Origin: Gammaproteobacteria bacterium
GTDB lineage: Bacteria > Pseudomonadota > Gammaproteobacteria > Pseudomonadales > Azotimanducaceae
Assembly (NCBI GenBank): GCA_026708185.1
Contig: JAPOVK010000034.1
Location: 1 to 64,000, forward strand
Length of the DNA stretch: 64,000 nt
Reading direction: 5' to 3'
The position numbers and the translations under genes were made by a program. Positions within the stretch are counted from its first letter, which is position 1. Each line of letters opens with the position of its first letter. The notes beneath the pieces were generated by a model. The model was given only the letters and a program-made list of their open reading frames with translations, was not told the origin of the DNA and did not search any database. This document shows positions 47,667 through 56,161 of the stretch, in pieces.

Positions 47667-47692
47667 AGCCAGTTAAGCTGGCTGAGAGCCAG
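47637..47692 (+). repeat. Three 19-bp hairpin repeats at the 3' end of the DsbA-family gene
   Basis: Three tandem units of AAGCTGGCTGAAGCCAGTG (last unit altered). Each contains the inverted repeat CTGGCT-ga-AGCCAG. The stop codon of the DsbA-family gene lies in the second unit, so unit one encodes the C-terminal KLAEASEAG. It may act as a bidirectional terminator between this gene and the convergent gene at 47706. Unrelated in sequence to the 45-bp repeat. Confidence 0.8.
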
Positions 47693-47705
47693 AGGCTGAC
47701 CAGGC

Positions 47706-48233
47706 CTAAAGCCGCGCGACGCTGACCTCGTGCAGCCAGTTGCCCGGTTCTCCGTCGTTGCCCGCGGCCTCGCGGCTTACCGCGAGCGTCTTCGCGTGGG
47801 CCAGGATGCCCTGCACCGTATCGCTTAGCTTCAACGCGGCCCGCCCGCGGTCGACGGGGAGGACGCCGAGACGCTGCGGGTGCTGGCCGCTAACCCACAG
47901 GACGTACTGATCGTCCCCCGGCGACTGGGCAGCGACCGCGCGCACGTTCAGCAGGCCCTCCCCGAGATCCGCGTTGATCACCCACATCGGTTCTGAGTCG
48001 TCGCCGCCGACGATCGCCACGTAGTCCGCCACGTAGCCGTCGGACGAGTATTCGATGTTGGCCGCGAAGGCAATGAGGGCGGCAAGGGTCGCCGCGACCG
48101 CCCAGCCTTGCCAGAAGCGGATGGAGTGAAAAATGCCGCCTACTTCGTCGTCCAAGATCCGTCCCCGTCGCTCAAGCCCCAAGCAAGGCGCGAAACATAC
48201 TCGGATCGGCCGCACGTTGGAAGGGCCCCACAA
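47706..48233 (-). CDS. Truncated anti-sigma factor RskA-like C-terminal domain protein
   Basis: Up to 175 aa. One membrane helix (GWAVAATLAALIAFAANI) is followed by a periplasmic domain in which YVLWVSGQHPQRLGVLPVDR and ALKLSDTVQGILAHAKTLAV match the RskA C-terminal region. The cytoplasmic sigma-binding domain that should precede the helix is missing: only about 38 unrelated residues lie upstream, starting with TTG or GTG, and the next gene ends 28 bp away. No ECF sigma factor gene is nearby. Probably a gene remnant. Confidence 0.6.
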   Translation of the reverse strand: MWGPSNVRPIRVCFAPCLGLERRGRILDDEVGGIFHSIRFWQGWAVAATLAALIAFAANIEYSSDGYVADYVAIVGGDDSEPMWVINADLGEGLLNVRAVAAQSPGDDQYVLWVSGQHPQRLGVLPVDRGRAALKLSDTVQGILAHAKTLAVSREAAGNDGEPGNWLHEVSVARL

Positions 48234-48261
48234 CCGTGCGGACGGGAATGCCCGCGGACAC

Positions 48262-50097
48262 TCAGCCGCGGTACATGCCGTCGATCAAGTCGGCATACTT
48301 CTCGTTGACCACCTGGCGCTTAAGCTTCTGCGTCGGCGTGAGTTCGTCGTCTTCAGGGTCGAGTAGCTGGTCTATCAGACGGAAACGCTTGATCGTCTCC
48401 ACCCGGGCGAACTTGGCGTTCACTGCCTCGACCTCCCGTCCCACGAGGTCGACGACCGCTTGCGCGTGGCAGAGGCTCGTGTAGTTGGTGAACGGGACGT
48501 CGTTGTCCTGGGCGAACTTGGTCACGTTGTCGTGGTCGATCATCACCAGGCACGTGAGGTACGGGCGGCGGTCACCCACCACCACCGCGTCGGTGATGTA
48601 CGGCGAGAACTTCAATTGGTTCTCGATCTCGCTCGGGGTGATGTTCTTGCCGCCGGCCGTGATGATGATGTCCTTCATGCGATCGACGATGTAGACGAAG
48701 CCGTCGTCGTCGATCCGGCCAACGTCCCCTGTGTGCAGCCAGCCCTGGCGGATCGTGTCCGCCGTCTTTTCGGGCTTGTTCCAGTAGCCCTGGATGACGC
48801 CGGGGCTGCGAATGACGATTTCATCGTCCTCGGCCAGCGCGACGTCGACGCCCTCGGTGGACTTCCCCACGCTACCGATCCGGAAGTCCCCGGGGACGTT
48901 CGCGGTGGCGATTCCGGAGCACTCCGTCTGGCCGTAGCACTCGTACATGGGCTTGCCCAGCGCCCAGTACCAGTCGATGAGATCCGGCGCGATCGGCGCT
49001 GCGGCCGTTGCCAGCCAGCGGCATTCATCGATCCCGAGCAGCCGACGGACGTTTCTGAGGACCAGACGGTCGGCGAAGAAGAACACGCCGCGCAACGCGG
49101 TCGGGACGGTGCGCCCTTCCTTGAGGTGGACCGCGCGCCGTTCACCCAGCGTGATCGCCTGGTTGTATGCCCAACGCCCGAGGGCGGTCGCCTCCTTGAG
49201 CTTGATCTGCACGGCGGAGTACTGCTTCTCCCACACGCGCGGCACGGCGAAGTGGATGGTCGGCGAAACCTCCTGGATGTCTTGCACCATGGTCTCCGGG
49301 TTCTCCACCAGGTTGACCACCGAACAGGCCTCGATGACCACGAAGGTGTAGAACATGCGGCCGGCCACGTGCGCAAGCGGCAGGAAGCCGAGCTGTTCGT
49401 CGTCGTGGTGGATCCCGTAGGTCCCCTGCAGCGTCCGCACCATGAACATCATGTTGCCCTGCGAGATCATCGCGCCCTTGGGCGGGCCGGTCGTGCCCGA
49501 CGTGTAGGTGAGGATCATCAGGTCGCCCGGCGCTGCGACCGCGATTTCCCGATCCCAAACGTCCGGGTTCTCGGCGCCGTAGGCGCGGCCCATGTCGAGA
49601 AACGCATCGAAAGACATGCACATGGGGTCGTCGAGGTTACGCAACCCCTCCATGTCGAAGACGATGACCTTCTCGAGCGTCGGCGTGCGTTCGCGGACCT
49701 CGAGGACCTTGTCGAGCTGCTCCTCGTCCTCGGCGAAGTAGAACCGCGTACCGCTGTCGTTGATGAGGTACTCGACCTGCGTCGGCGAGTCGGTGGGGTA
49801 GACGCCGTTGGTCACGCCGCCCGCGCAGATGATCCCGAGGTCGCTGAACAACCACTCCTTGACGACCTCGGCAGCCACCGAGCAGACGTCGCCACGCTCG
49901 AGGCCGAGCGCCTTGAGGCCGCCCGCGACCAGGCGCGCGTATTCGCCCCAGTCGGCCCAGGTGTATTCGTTCCAGATCCCAAAGTCCTTCTCGCGAAAGG
50001 CGACCTTGGCGCCGAGGTCGGCAACCCGCTTCTGGAACAGCGCCGGGATGGTCGCACAGCCGTCGATGAGGACCTCGCCCCTGGACTCCGCATTCAT
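48262..50097 (-). CDS. Long-chain fatty-acid--CoA ligase / AMP-dependent acyl-CoA synthetase
   Basis: 611-aa adenylate-forming ligase activating a carboxylic acid to its CoA thioester. The P-loop LTYTSGTTGPPKGAM, YGQTECSG, GWLHTGDVGRIDDDG and DRMKDIIITAGGKNITPSEI show all core motifs. The length matches the FadD15-like group often found beside Liv-type transporters. It begins the block acyl-CoA ligase-livF-livG-livM-livH on the minus strand as the last gene, suggesting that the transporter imports the acid it activates. Substrate unknown. Confidence 0.9.
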   Translation of the reverse strand: MNAESRGEVLIDGCATIPALFQKRVADLGAKVAFREKDFGIWNEYTWADWGEYARLVAGGLKALGLERGDVCSVAAEVVKEWLFSDLGIICAGGVTNGVYPTDSPTQVEYLINDSGTRFYFAEDEEQLDKVLEVRERTPTLEKVIVFDMEGLRNLDDPMCMSFDAFLDMGRAYGAENPDVWDREIAVAAPGDLMILTYTSGTTGPPKGAMISQGNMMFMVRTLQGTYGIHHDDEQLGFLPLAHVAGRMFYTFVVIEACSVVNLVENPETMVQDIQEVSPTIHFAVPRVWEKQYSAVQIKLKEATALGRWAYNQAITLGERRAVHLKEGRTVPTALRGVFFFADRLVLRNVRRLLGIDECRWLATAAAPIAPDLIDWYWALGKPMYECYGQTECSGIATANVPGDFRIGSVGKSTEGVDVALAEDDEIVIRSPGVIQGYWNKPEKTADTIRQGWLHTGDVGRIDDDGFVYIVDRMKDIIITAGGKNITPSEIENQLKFSPYITDAVVVGDRRPYLTCLVMIDHDNVTKFAQDNDVPFTNYTSLCHAQAVVDLVGREVEAVNAKFARVETIKRFRLIDQLLDPEDDELTPTQKLKRQVVNEKYADLIDGMYRG

Positions 50098-50121
50098 CAG
50101 TCATTCACCTTTCGTTCGCAG

Positions 50122-50886
50122 TTAGCGCCACGTCTTGCGCTGTTTCCACCGTCGCCTGCCGCGCACGCCCTGATCCTTCATGCCGAGGTAGAACTCCTGG
50201 ATGTCCGTGGCCGCCTTGAGCCGTTCGCAGGTGTCCTCCATGACGATCCGGCCGACTTCCATGACGTAGCCGTAGCTCGCCACGTCAAGGGCCATGCGGG
50301 CGTTCTGTTCGACAAGGAGGATCGCGACGCCCTGTTCCCGGTTCAAGCGCTCGACAATCCCGGCGATCTCCGCCACCAGGCGCGGTGCAAGGCCCAGGGA
50401 GGGCTCGTCGAGTAGCATCAGCCGCGGCCGGGCCATCAACGCGCGGCCGATGGCCAGCATCTGTTGCTGTCCGCCGGACAGGAACCCGGCGGGCAGTCTG
50501 CGCTGCTCGGCCAATGCCGGGAAATAGCTGTAGACCATCTCCAGGTCGGCCGACAGGTCCACGCGCGGTCGGGTGTACGCGCCGACGCCCAAATTCTCCT
50601 CGACGGTCAGGAACGGGAACACCTCCCGCCCCTCCGGCACATGGCCGATTCCCTTGCGTGCGGCGCGATCCGGATCCGTGCCGGTGATGTCGTCGCCCGC
50701 GAACGTGACGAAGCCCTTCTGCGGATCCATCGCGCCGCAGATCGTCTTGAGCACGGTCGTCTTGCCCGCGCCATTGGCGCCCAGGATCGTCACGATGCTG
50801 TCCGCCTCGACGGCGAGCGAGACGCCGCGGATCGCCATGATGGGGCCGTAGTACGTCTCGATGTTGCGCAGCGTCAACAGGGGCAC
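50122..50886 (-). CDS. livF: Branched-chain amino acid-type ABC transporter ATPase LivF
   Basis: 254-aa ABC ATPase. Walker A is GANGAGKTT, the signature LSGGQQQMLAIGRALM and Walker B LMLLDEPSLGLAP. HVPEGREVFPFLTVEENL is typical of LivF. The start is GTG 50886, 3 bp after livG. A basic 15-residue tail (RGRRRWKQRKTWR) is unusual. It partners LivG in a HAAT-family importer. Confidence 0.92.
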   Translation of the reverse strand: MPLLTLRNIETYYGPIMAIRGVSLAVEADSIVTILGANGAGKTTVLKTICGAMDPQKGFVTFAGDDITGTDPDRAARKGIGHVPEGREVFPFLTVEENLGVGAYTRPRVDLSADLEMVYSYFPALAEQRRLPAGFLSGGQQQMLAIGRALMARPRLMLLDEPSLGLAPRLVAEIAGIVERLNREQGVAILLVEQNARMALDVASYGYVMEVGRIVMEDTCERLKAATDIQEFYLGMKDQGVRGRRRWKQRKTWR

Positions 50887-50889
50887 GGC

Positions 50890-51657
50890 TCAATCTCCGA
50901 GGTAAGCCCTGAGGACTTCCGGATGGCTCTGGATATCGGTGGCCTCGCCCACCGCGATCACGCCCCCGTCGGCCATGGCGAGGACCCGGTTCGACACGGT
51001 GGCCACGAGGTTCATGTCGTGCTCCACCATGGCGACGGTAACGCCGAGATCCTCGACGATGTCCTCGATCCAGAACGACAGGTCCTCGGTCTCTTCCGGG
51101 TTGAGGCCCGACGAGGGCTCGTCGAGCAGCAGCAGCTTGGGCTCGGTGCACAGCGCGCGGCCGATCTCGACCATCTTGCGCGCGCCGAAGGGCAAGCTCC
51201 CGACCGGCGCCTCGCGGTGCTGCTGCAGGTCCAAGAGGTCGATGATGTCCTCGACCTTGCGACGGAAAGCGACTTCCTGGCGGCGCACCTTCGGCAGAAA
51301 GAGGATGTCGCTGGCGAGGCTCGTTTCCCGGTGCACGTGGCGGCCGACCAGCAGGTTGTCGAGTACGGTTTCGCGGTCGAAGAGTTCCGTGTTCTGGAAG
51401 GTGCGTGCGATCCCCAACTCGGCGATGCGATGGGCCGGGACGCCGGTCATGTCTTCGCCCGCGAAGGTCATGCGGCCCGTGTCGGCGTCGTAGAACCGGC
51501 TGATCAGGTTGAACACGGTCGTCTTGCCAGCGCCGTTGGGGCCGATGATGCTGAAGACCTCGCCGACGGCGATCTCGAAAGACACGTCGCGCACGGCCTT
51601 GACACCGCCAAAGCTGATCGACAGGTTTTCCGCGTGGAAAAGCCCATCCGCCGGCAT
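50890..51657 (-). CDS. livG: Branched-chain amino acid-type ABC transporter ATPase LivG
   Basis: 255-aa ABC ATPase with Walker A GPNGAGKTTVFN, the LivG-type RTFQNTELFDRETVLDNLLV, a degenerate signature LPFGARKMVEIGRAL (usual LSYGxQRxLEIARAL) and Walker B LLLLDEPSSGLNPEE. ATG 51657 shares one base with the livM stop (TGATG). An apparent longer frame upstream is antisense-type noise over livM. Confidence 0.92.
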   Translation of the reverse strand: MPADGLFHAENLSISFGGVKAVRDVSFEIAVGEVFSIIGPNGAGKTTVFNLISRFYDADTGRMTFAGEDMTGVPAHRIAELGIARTFQNTELFDRETVLDNLLVGRHVHRETSLASDILFLPKVRRQEVAFRRKVEDIIDLLDLQQHREAPVGSLPFGARKMVEIGRALCTEPKLLLLDEPSSGLNPEETEDLSFWIEDIVEDLGVTVAMVEHDMNLVATVSNRVLAMADGGVIAVGEATDIQSHPEVLRAYLGD

Positions 51658-52733
51658 CAGTGCACCCGCTCGGTGCGCAGATAGGACTTCTGCCGCTTGT
51701 GCGTCGCCCTGCGGTACAGCGGGAACTCGTCGAACCACGCCCGGATCTTCAGCCAGCGGCCGTAGATCCCCAAGGGTTCGAAAACCAGGAACAGCACCAG
51801 GATCGCCCCGAAGACGCCAAGCTCCAAACCTGGGATCTGCCCGATCGCCGCAGGCAGCACGTCGCGCGCCACTGCGAGGGCCTGCGGCAGATAGCCCACG
51901 AAAATGGCACCGAAAACGACGCCGTGCAGGGAACCGAGGCCGCCCACGACCACGAGCAAAAGGAGTTGGATGGACGTCTGCACGGTAAAGGCGTCCGGCG
52001 CCAGGTAGCCCGCCTTGTGCGCGAACAGCGTGCCAGCGAGGCCGGTGAAGCCGGCAGAGACGGCGAACGCCGTGGTCTTGGTGCGCGCCAAGTGAACGCC
52101 CATGCTCTCCGCCGAGATCTCCGAATCCCGCACTGCCACGAACGCCCGCCCGGTCGGGCTGCGCAAAAGGTTCTTGGCGCCGAAGAGGCCGACGACGAGC
52201 ACCCCGAGGCAGAGGTAGTAGAACAACTGGTCGTTGACGATGCTCAACCCGAAGAAGCTCGGCTGCTCGACGGCCATGCCCCGCAAGCCACCGGTCAGCG
52301 GATCGCTGTGTTCGATCGTGAACGCCACGATCCGCTCGAATGCCAAGGTCGCCACCGCCAGGTAGACGCCCGTCATGCGCAGCGCCGGGATGCCGACCAG
52401 CGCGCCGACGCCCGCCGTGAGCGCGACGGCGATCGGCACGGACACCACGAACGGTACGCCATAGCCGAGCAGGATCGCATGGCTGTACGCACCTATGGCA
52501 AAGAACGCGGCGTGACCCAGGCTCACCAGGCCCGTGTAGCCCACCAGCAGCATGAGCCCGATGCCAGCGATCGCCCAGATGAATACCAGCGCCAATTCGC
52601 CGACGTTGTAGGGCGAGACGACCCACGGCGCGGCCAGCACGACCAGCCCAAGCAAGGCGTACCAGAACCGTTCGCCACCGTGGCGAAACACGTCGACGTC
52701 CTGGCCATAGCGCGTGGTGAGAACGAAACGCAC
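51657..52733 (-). CDS. livM: Branched-chain amino acid-type ABC transporter permease LivM
   Basis: 358-aa inner-membrane permease with about nine hydrophobic helices; GYTGLVSLGHAAFFAIGAY and RDSEISAESMGVHLARTKT (the EAA-like loop) are LivM signatures. The start is GTG 52733. It lies 1 bp after the livH stop codon and overlaps livG by one base. Confidence 0.92.
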   Translation of the reverse strand: MRFVLTTRYGQDVDVFRHGGERFWYALLGLVVLAAPWVVSPYNVGELALVFIWAIAGIGLMLLVGYTGLVSLGHAAFFAIGAYSHAILLGYGVPFVVSVPIAVALTAGVGALVGIPALRMTGVYLAVATLAFERIVAFTIEHSDPLTGGLRGMAVEQPSFFGLSIVNDQLFYYLCLGVLVVGLFGAKNLLRSPTGRAFVAVRDSEISAESMGVHLARTKTTAFAVSAGFTGLAGTLFAHKAGYLAPDAFTVQTSIQLLLLVVVGGLGSLHGVVFGAIFVGYLPQALAVARDVLPAAIGQIPGLELGVFGAILVLFLVFEPLGIYGRWLKIRAWFDEFPLYRRATHKRQKSYLRTERVH

Positions 52734-52734
52734 G

Positions 52735-53607
52735 TCAGACCTTCTTCTGCTGCAGCGACGCGAAGATGCCCTCGGGCCGCACGAAGAGCATGATGAGCAG
52801 GATCGCGAACGCGCTCACTTCGCCAGCACCCGCGGGCAGGTAGCGGCCCGCGAACTGTTCCGCGACCCCGATCACGAGACCGCCGACGATCGCACCCGGG
52901 AGACTGCCGAAGCCGCCGACGATGGCCGCCGCGAAGGCCTTGATTCCGACGAGACCCATGTTCGGGTCGATCAAGGCGATCGGTGCGACCAGCATTCCCG
53001 CGGTCGCCGAAATCGCCGCCGAGATGCCCCACACCAACGACGTGATCCGCTTGACCGGCACCCCGCTGTAGTACGCGGCAAGCTGGTTCTGCGATGCGGC
53101 TTGCATCGCGACGCCGATCCGGGAGTAGCGGAAGAACAGCCACAGGGCGATGCACAGCACCGCCGTGCCCGCGATGACCACGAGGTTCTCGACACCGAGC
53201 ACGATGCGGCCGAGGTTCACCACGTCCCCCGCGAACGGCACGTCGAGCGTGCGCGGCTCGTTGCCCCAGATGGCGCCCGCCACGGCGCGCAGGACGAACC
53301 CCAAGCCGATGGTCAGCATCAGCACGGCGAACGGCGGTTCGCCGATCATCGGCCGCAGGACGCCACGCTCGAGCCCCATGCCGAACGCCACCATGGCGAC
53401 TAAGGTCAGCGGCACGCCGAATACGAACGGCAGGCCCATGAGGTTGATCACGGTGAACGCCACGAAAGCGCCCACCATCATCAGTTCGCCTTGCGCGAAG
53501 TTCAGCATCTCGGTGGCCTTGTAGACCATCACGAAGCCGAGCGCGATCAGGCCGTAGACGCAACCCTGCGACAGACCGCTCAAGAGCAGTTGGAGGACCT
53601 CACTCAC
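52735..53607 (-). CDS. livH: Branched-chain amino acid-type ABC transporter permease LivH
   Basis: 290-aa permease. QLLLSGLSQGCVYGLIALGF, YKATEMLNFAQGELMMVGAF and RYSRIGVAMQAASQN are LivH signatures. The start is GTG 53607. The periplasmic substrate-binding protein expected for this transporter is not encoded in the window, so the ligand cannot be guessed from it. Confidence 0.92.
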   Translation of the reverse strand: MSEVLQLLLSGLSQGCVYGLIALGFVMVYKATEMLNFAQGELMMVGAFVAFTVINLMGLPFVFGVPLTLVAMVAFGMGLERGVLRPMIGEPPFAVLMLTIGLGFVLRAVAGAIWGNEPRTLDVPFAGDVVNLGRIVLGVENLVVIAGTAVLCIALWLFFRYSRIGVAMQAASQNQLAAYYSGVPVKRITSLVWGISAAISATAGMLVAPIALIDPNMGLVGIKAFAAAIVGGFGSLPGAIVGGLVIGVAEQFAGRYLPAGAGEVSAFAILLIMLFVRPEGIFASLQQKKV

Positions 53608-53656
53608 CGCGTGCGCTGCCTCTCAAAAACGCGCCTCAAGTCGGCGCGAAGTAGGA

Positions 53657-54565
53657 TCAGCCGTCCGTCAGCCGGCCTTCGTCGTCCCGGAACTCCGGCC
53701 CGTTGACGCGCACCCTGCCGTCGCCGAACTTGGCGTCGCGATTGCGCAACGTATCGCGCAGGCCGATCTTGGCGACCGACTCCCGGAAACCGAACGCCGC
53801 TTTGGCGTTGTGGCCGCGGACGTCGTTCTCCGACGCCATGCGCTGCAGGGTCCGCGCACCCATCAGTTCCAGTCCCATGTTGATGATGCGCTTATTGGTC
53901 GACAGCAGGTCCGGGTCGATCTGGCACAGCCGGTCGGCCAACTGCTCGACCTCGTATTCGAGGTGCTCCTTGGGGACGGCCTTCAAGACCAGGCCGATCT
54001 GCTGGGCCTCCGCGCCGGTGATGCTGTCGCCGGTCAGCATCAGCCGCTTGGCCCATTGCGGGCCGACGTTGTAGAGCCACATGTTGTTCGGCAGTGCGCC
54101 GAGGTCGCGCGCCGGCGGGAATCCGAACAGGGCGTCGTCGGCACAGATCACCATGTCGCACAGCAGCGCCACGTCGGTGCCGCCGGCGAGACAGTAGCCG
54201 TGCACCTGGGCGATGGACGGCTTGTGCATGTCGAACAGGGCCATACGGTAACGCTGGGCGCGCTCGAGCTGCCACGCGTCGTCGTCGATGCTCCGACCAC
54301 CGCGATAGCTCACGTCCGACGACTGGATGCGCGACACCGGCACGTTGCCGTCGGCACCGGTGAGGTCGTAGCCCGCCGAGAAGGCGCGCCCCGCCCCGCG
54401 CAGGATGACGCAATGCACGTCGGTGTTGTTGTCGGCTTCCCAGAGCGCCTCGTTGAGTTCCGACTGCAGCTTCAACGACAGGGCGTTGAGCTTTTCCGGT
54501 CGATTCAGGGTGATCCGGGCGCGACCGTCCGCGACCTCGTACTCGATGCTGTCAAATCCGCTCAC
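53657..54565 (-). CDS. Enoyl-CoA hydratase/isomerase family protein (crotonase) 1
   Basis: 302-aa crotonase. GRARITLNRPEKLNALSLKL and GAGRAFSAGYDLTG form the CoA and oxyanion region, and QVHGYCLAGGTDVALLCDM the second oxyanion loop; FGFPPARDLGALP carries no obvious catalytic Glu pair of classical hydratases, so the reaction may differ. The start is GTG 54565. It probably works on a CoA ester produced by the adjacent ligase. Confidence 0.85.
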   Translation of the reverse strand: MSGFDSIEYEVADGRARITLNRPEKLNALSLKLQSELNEALWEADNNTDVHCVILRGAGRAFSAGYDLTGADGNVPVSRIQSSDVSYRGGRSIDDDAWQLERAQRYRMALFDMHKPSIAQVHGYCLAGGTDVALLCDMVICADDALFGFPPARDLGALPNNMWLYNVGPQWAKRLMLTGDSITGAEAQQIGLVLKAVPKEHLEYEVEQLADRLCQIDPDLLSTNKRIINMGLELMGARTLQRMASENDVRGHNAKAAFGFRESVAKIGLRDTLRNRDAKFGDGRVRVNGPEFRDDEGRLTDG

Positions 54566-54645
54566 TTACTCCACTCCGCGTGCGTTGTCAGACGGGGAAA
54601 GACGAAGAGTACCGTTTGCCCGTGAGCCGCGAAAGCTGCTTGCCG

Positions 54646-55257
54646 TCAGCTAGCGGGCCGGGCGACTTCCTCCTCGACGTCGCGCAGCTTCTCCTTGCCG
54701 AAGTAGAGCTCGTCGCCGACGAAGAAGCTCGGTGAACCGAAGACGCCGCGCGCAACGGCGGATTCGGTGTTGGTGATCAGTTCCTGTTTCACCTCCGGCT
54801 CCTGGATTCCCGCGAGGATCGCCTCCACTGGCAAGCCCGATCGGGTAAGCGCCTCGGCGACGACCTCGAGGTCGTCCATCTTGCGCTGCTCGACCCACAT
54901 ATGCCGGTAGACCTCGTCGACGTAACGCGCGAAGAAGCCCTCGCGCCCCGCGACGATCGCGCCGCGCATGATGGTCAGGGTGTTGACCGGGAAATGGGGA
55001 TTCGGGACGTAGGCGGAGACGCCGTAGCGCTTGAGGAACCGGTCGGTCTCGATGCGCTGGTACTCGGGCTTGTTGCGGATCCCCTGCAGGGACACTGCGG
55101 GGGAGACGTTGTTGGTAGCCTTGAAAACGCCACCGAGCAGCACGGGCACGTATGTGAACCGGATGCCCGTGCGCTGCTCCGCGCCGGGGATCGCGAGATG
55201 CGCCAGGTAGGCGTTGGGACTGCCGAAGTCGAAATGGAATTCAACACTTGCCGCCAT
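54646..55257 (-). CDS. 2-hydroxychromene-2-carboxylate isomerase-like DsbA-family protein
   Basis: 203-aa thioredoxin-fold protein of the kappa-class GST / HCCA isomerase group. The start EFHFDFGSPNAYLAHLAIPG has a Ser in place of the CxxC, the typical glutathione-dependent isomerase form, and ARGVFGSPSFFVGDELYFGKEKLRDVEE-type C-terminal block (ARGVFGSPSFFVGDELYFG) is clear. ATG 55257 was chosen over an upstream start in non-conserved sequence. Location between two crotonases suggests a role in ring or aromatic degradation (inference). Confidence 0.85.
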   Translation of the reverse strand: MAASVEFHFDFGSPNAYLAHLAIPGAEQRTGIRFTYVPVLLGGVFKATNNVSPAVSLQGIRNKPEYQRIETDRFLKRYGVSAYVPNPHFPVNTLTIMRGAIVAGREGFFARYVDEVYRHMWVEQRKMDDLEVVAEALTRSGLPVEAILAGIQEPEVKQELITNTESAVARGVFGSPSFFVGDELYFGKEKLRDVEEEVARPAS

Positions 55258-55276
55258 CGGTCTCTCCGTCAAGTTG

Positions 55277-56101
55277 TCATTGGCCTTTGAAAACGGGGGT
55301 ACGTTTGCCGAGGAACGCCGCGACGGCCTCGCGGTGATCCTCGGTCTGTGCCGAGCGCGACATCCGGTCGGCCTCCAAGGCGAGGCATGTGCGCAGATCC
55401 GCACCGACGGCCCGGTTGAGATTCTCCTTCATGTACCGCAACGCCACCGGCGGTCCATCGGCGATGGTCCGCGCCAACTCCGCCGTGCGCTCGGCGAGCC
55501 GATCGTCGTCCACGACCTCGTTGAAGATGCCTAGCGCCAAGCCTTCCGCCGCGCCGACGCGCCGGCTCGTGAAGAAGAGTTCCTTGGCCTTGGCGATGCC
55601 GACGAGCTGCGGCAGCAGCCAACTGGCGCCGTAGTCTCCCGACAGCCCGATGTTGGCGAACGCCGTGGTCACGAAGGCGCTCTCGGCCGCGAGGCGCAGG
55701 TCGCAGGCGAGCGCGATCGAGAACCCCGCGCCCGCGGCCGGTCCCGGCAGAGCCGCGATGGTCGGCTTGGACAGGTCGAAAAGCCGCAAGGTCAGCGTCT
55801 CCTGCTTGCGTTGCAGTTCGCGCACGCCGTCCTGGAACGTGCGTTTCACCGCGCCCGGCGGCCGGGACTTCGAGCCCATGCCCGAGACGTCGCCGCCCGC
55901 ACAAAACGCCGTCCCGGCGCCGGTCAGCACGACGACGCGGACTTCCGGGTTCTCGTCGAAGCGCAGCAGGGACTCGCGCAGCGCTGGCGTCAACTCGTCG
56001 GACAGCGCATTGCGCTTACGCGGTCGATTGAACGTGATCGTCGCCACGCCGTCGTCGATCACGGCGAGCAACTGCTCGGTCCCGGTGTCTACCGAAGCCA
56101 T
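55277..56101 (-). CDS. Enoyl-CoA hydratase/isomerase family protein (crotonase) 2
   Basis: 274-aa crotonase. GVATITFNRPRKRNALSDEL, GAGTAFCAGGDVSGMGSKS, ALPGPAAGAGFSIALACDLR and the Gly-rich second oxyanion hole are present; ANIGLSGDYGASWLLPQLVG holds an Asp at a usual catalytic position. It lies 19 bp upstream of the HCCA isomerase-like gene, in the same direction. Confidence 0.87.
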   Translation of the reverse strand: MASVDTGTEQLLAVIDDGVATITFNRPRKRNALSDELTPALRESLLRFDENPEVRVVVLTGAGTAFCAGGDVSGMGSKSRPPGAVKRTFQDGVRELQRKQETLTLRLFDLSKPTIAALPGPAAGAGFSIALACDLRLAAESAFVTTAFANIGLSGDYGASWLLPQLVGIAKAKELFFTSRRVGAAEGLALGIFNEVVDDDRLAERTAELARTIADGPPVALRYMKENLNRAVGADLRTCLALEADRMSRSAQTEDHREAVAAFLGKRTPVFKGQ

Positions 56102-56161
56102 ACACGAGCCTGGGTGCCTTGAGAGCGCCGGATGTTAACTGACCGGGTGGTGTGCCGGGAC

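Noticed and set aside
48460-50415. Long open frame (651 aa) antisense to the acyl-CoA ligase
   Set aside because: Shadow frame; the opposite strand encodes all motifs of an adenylate-forming ligase.
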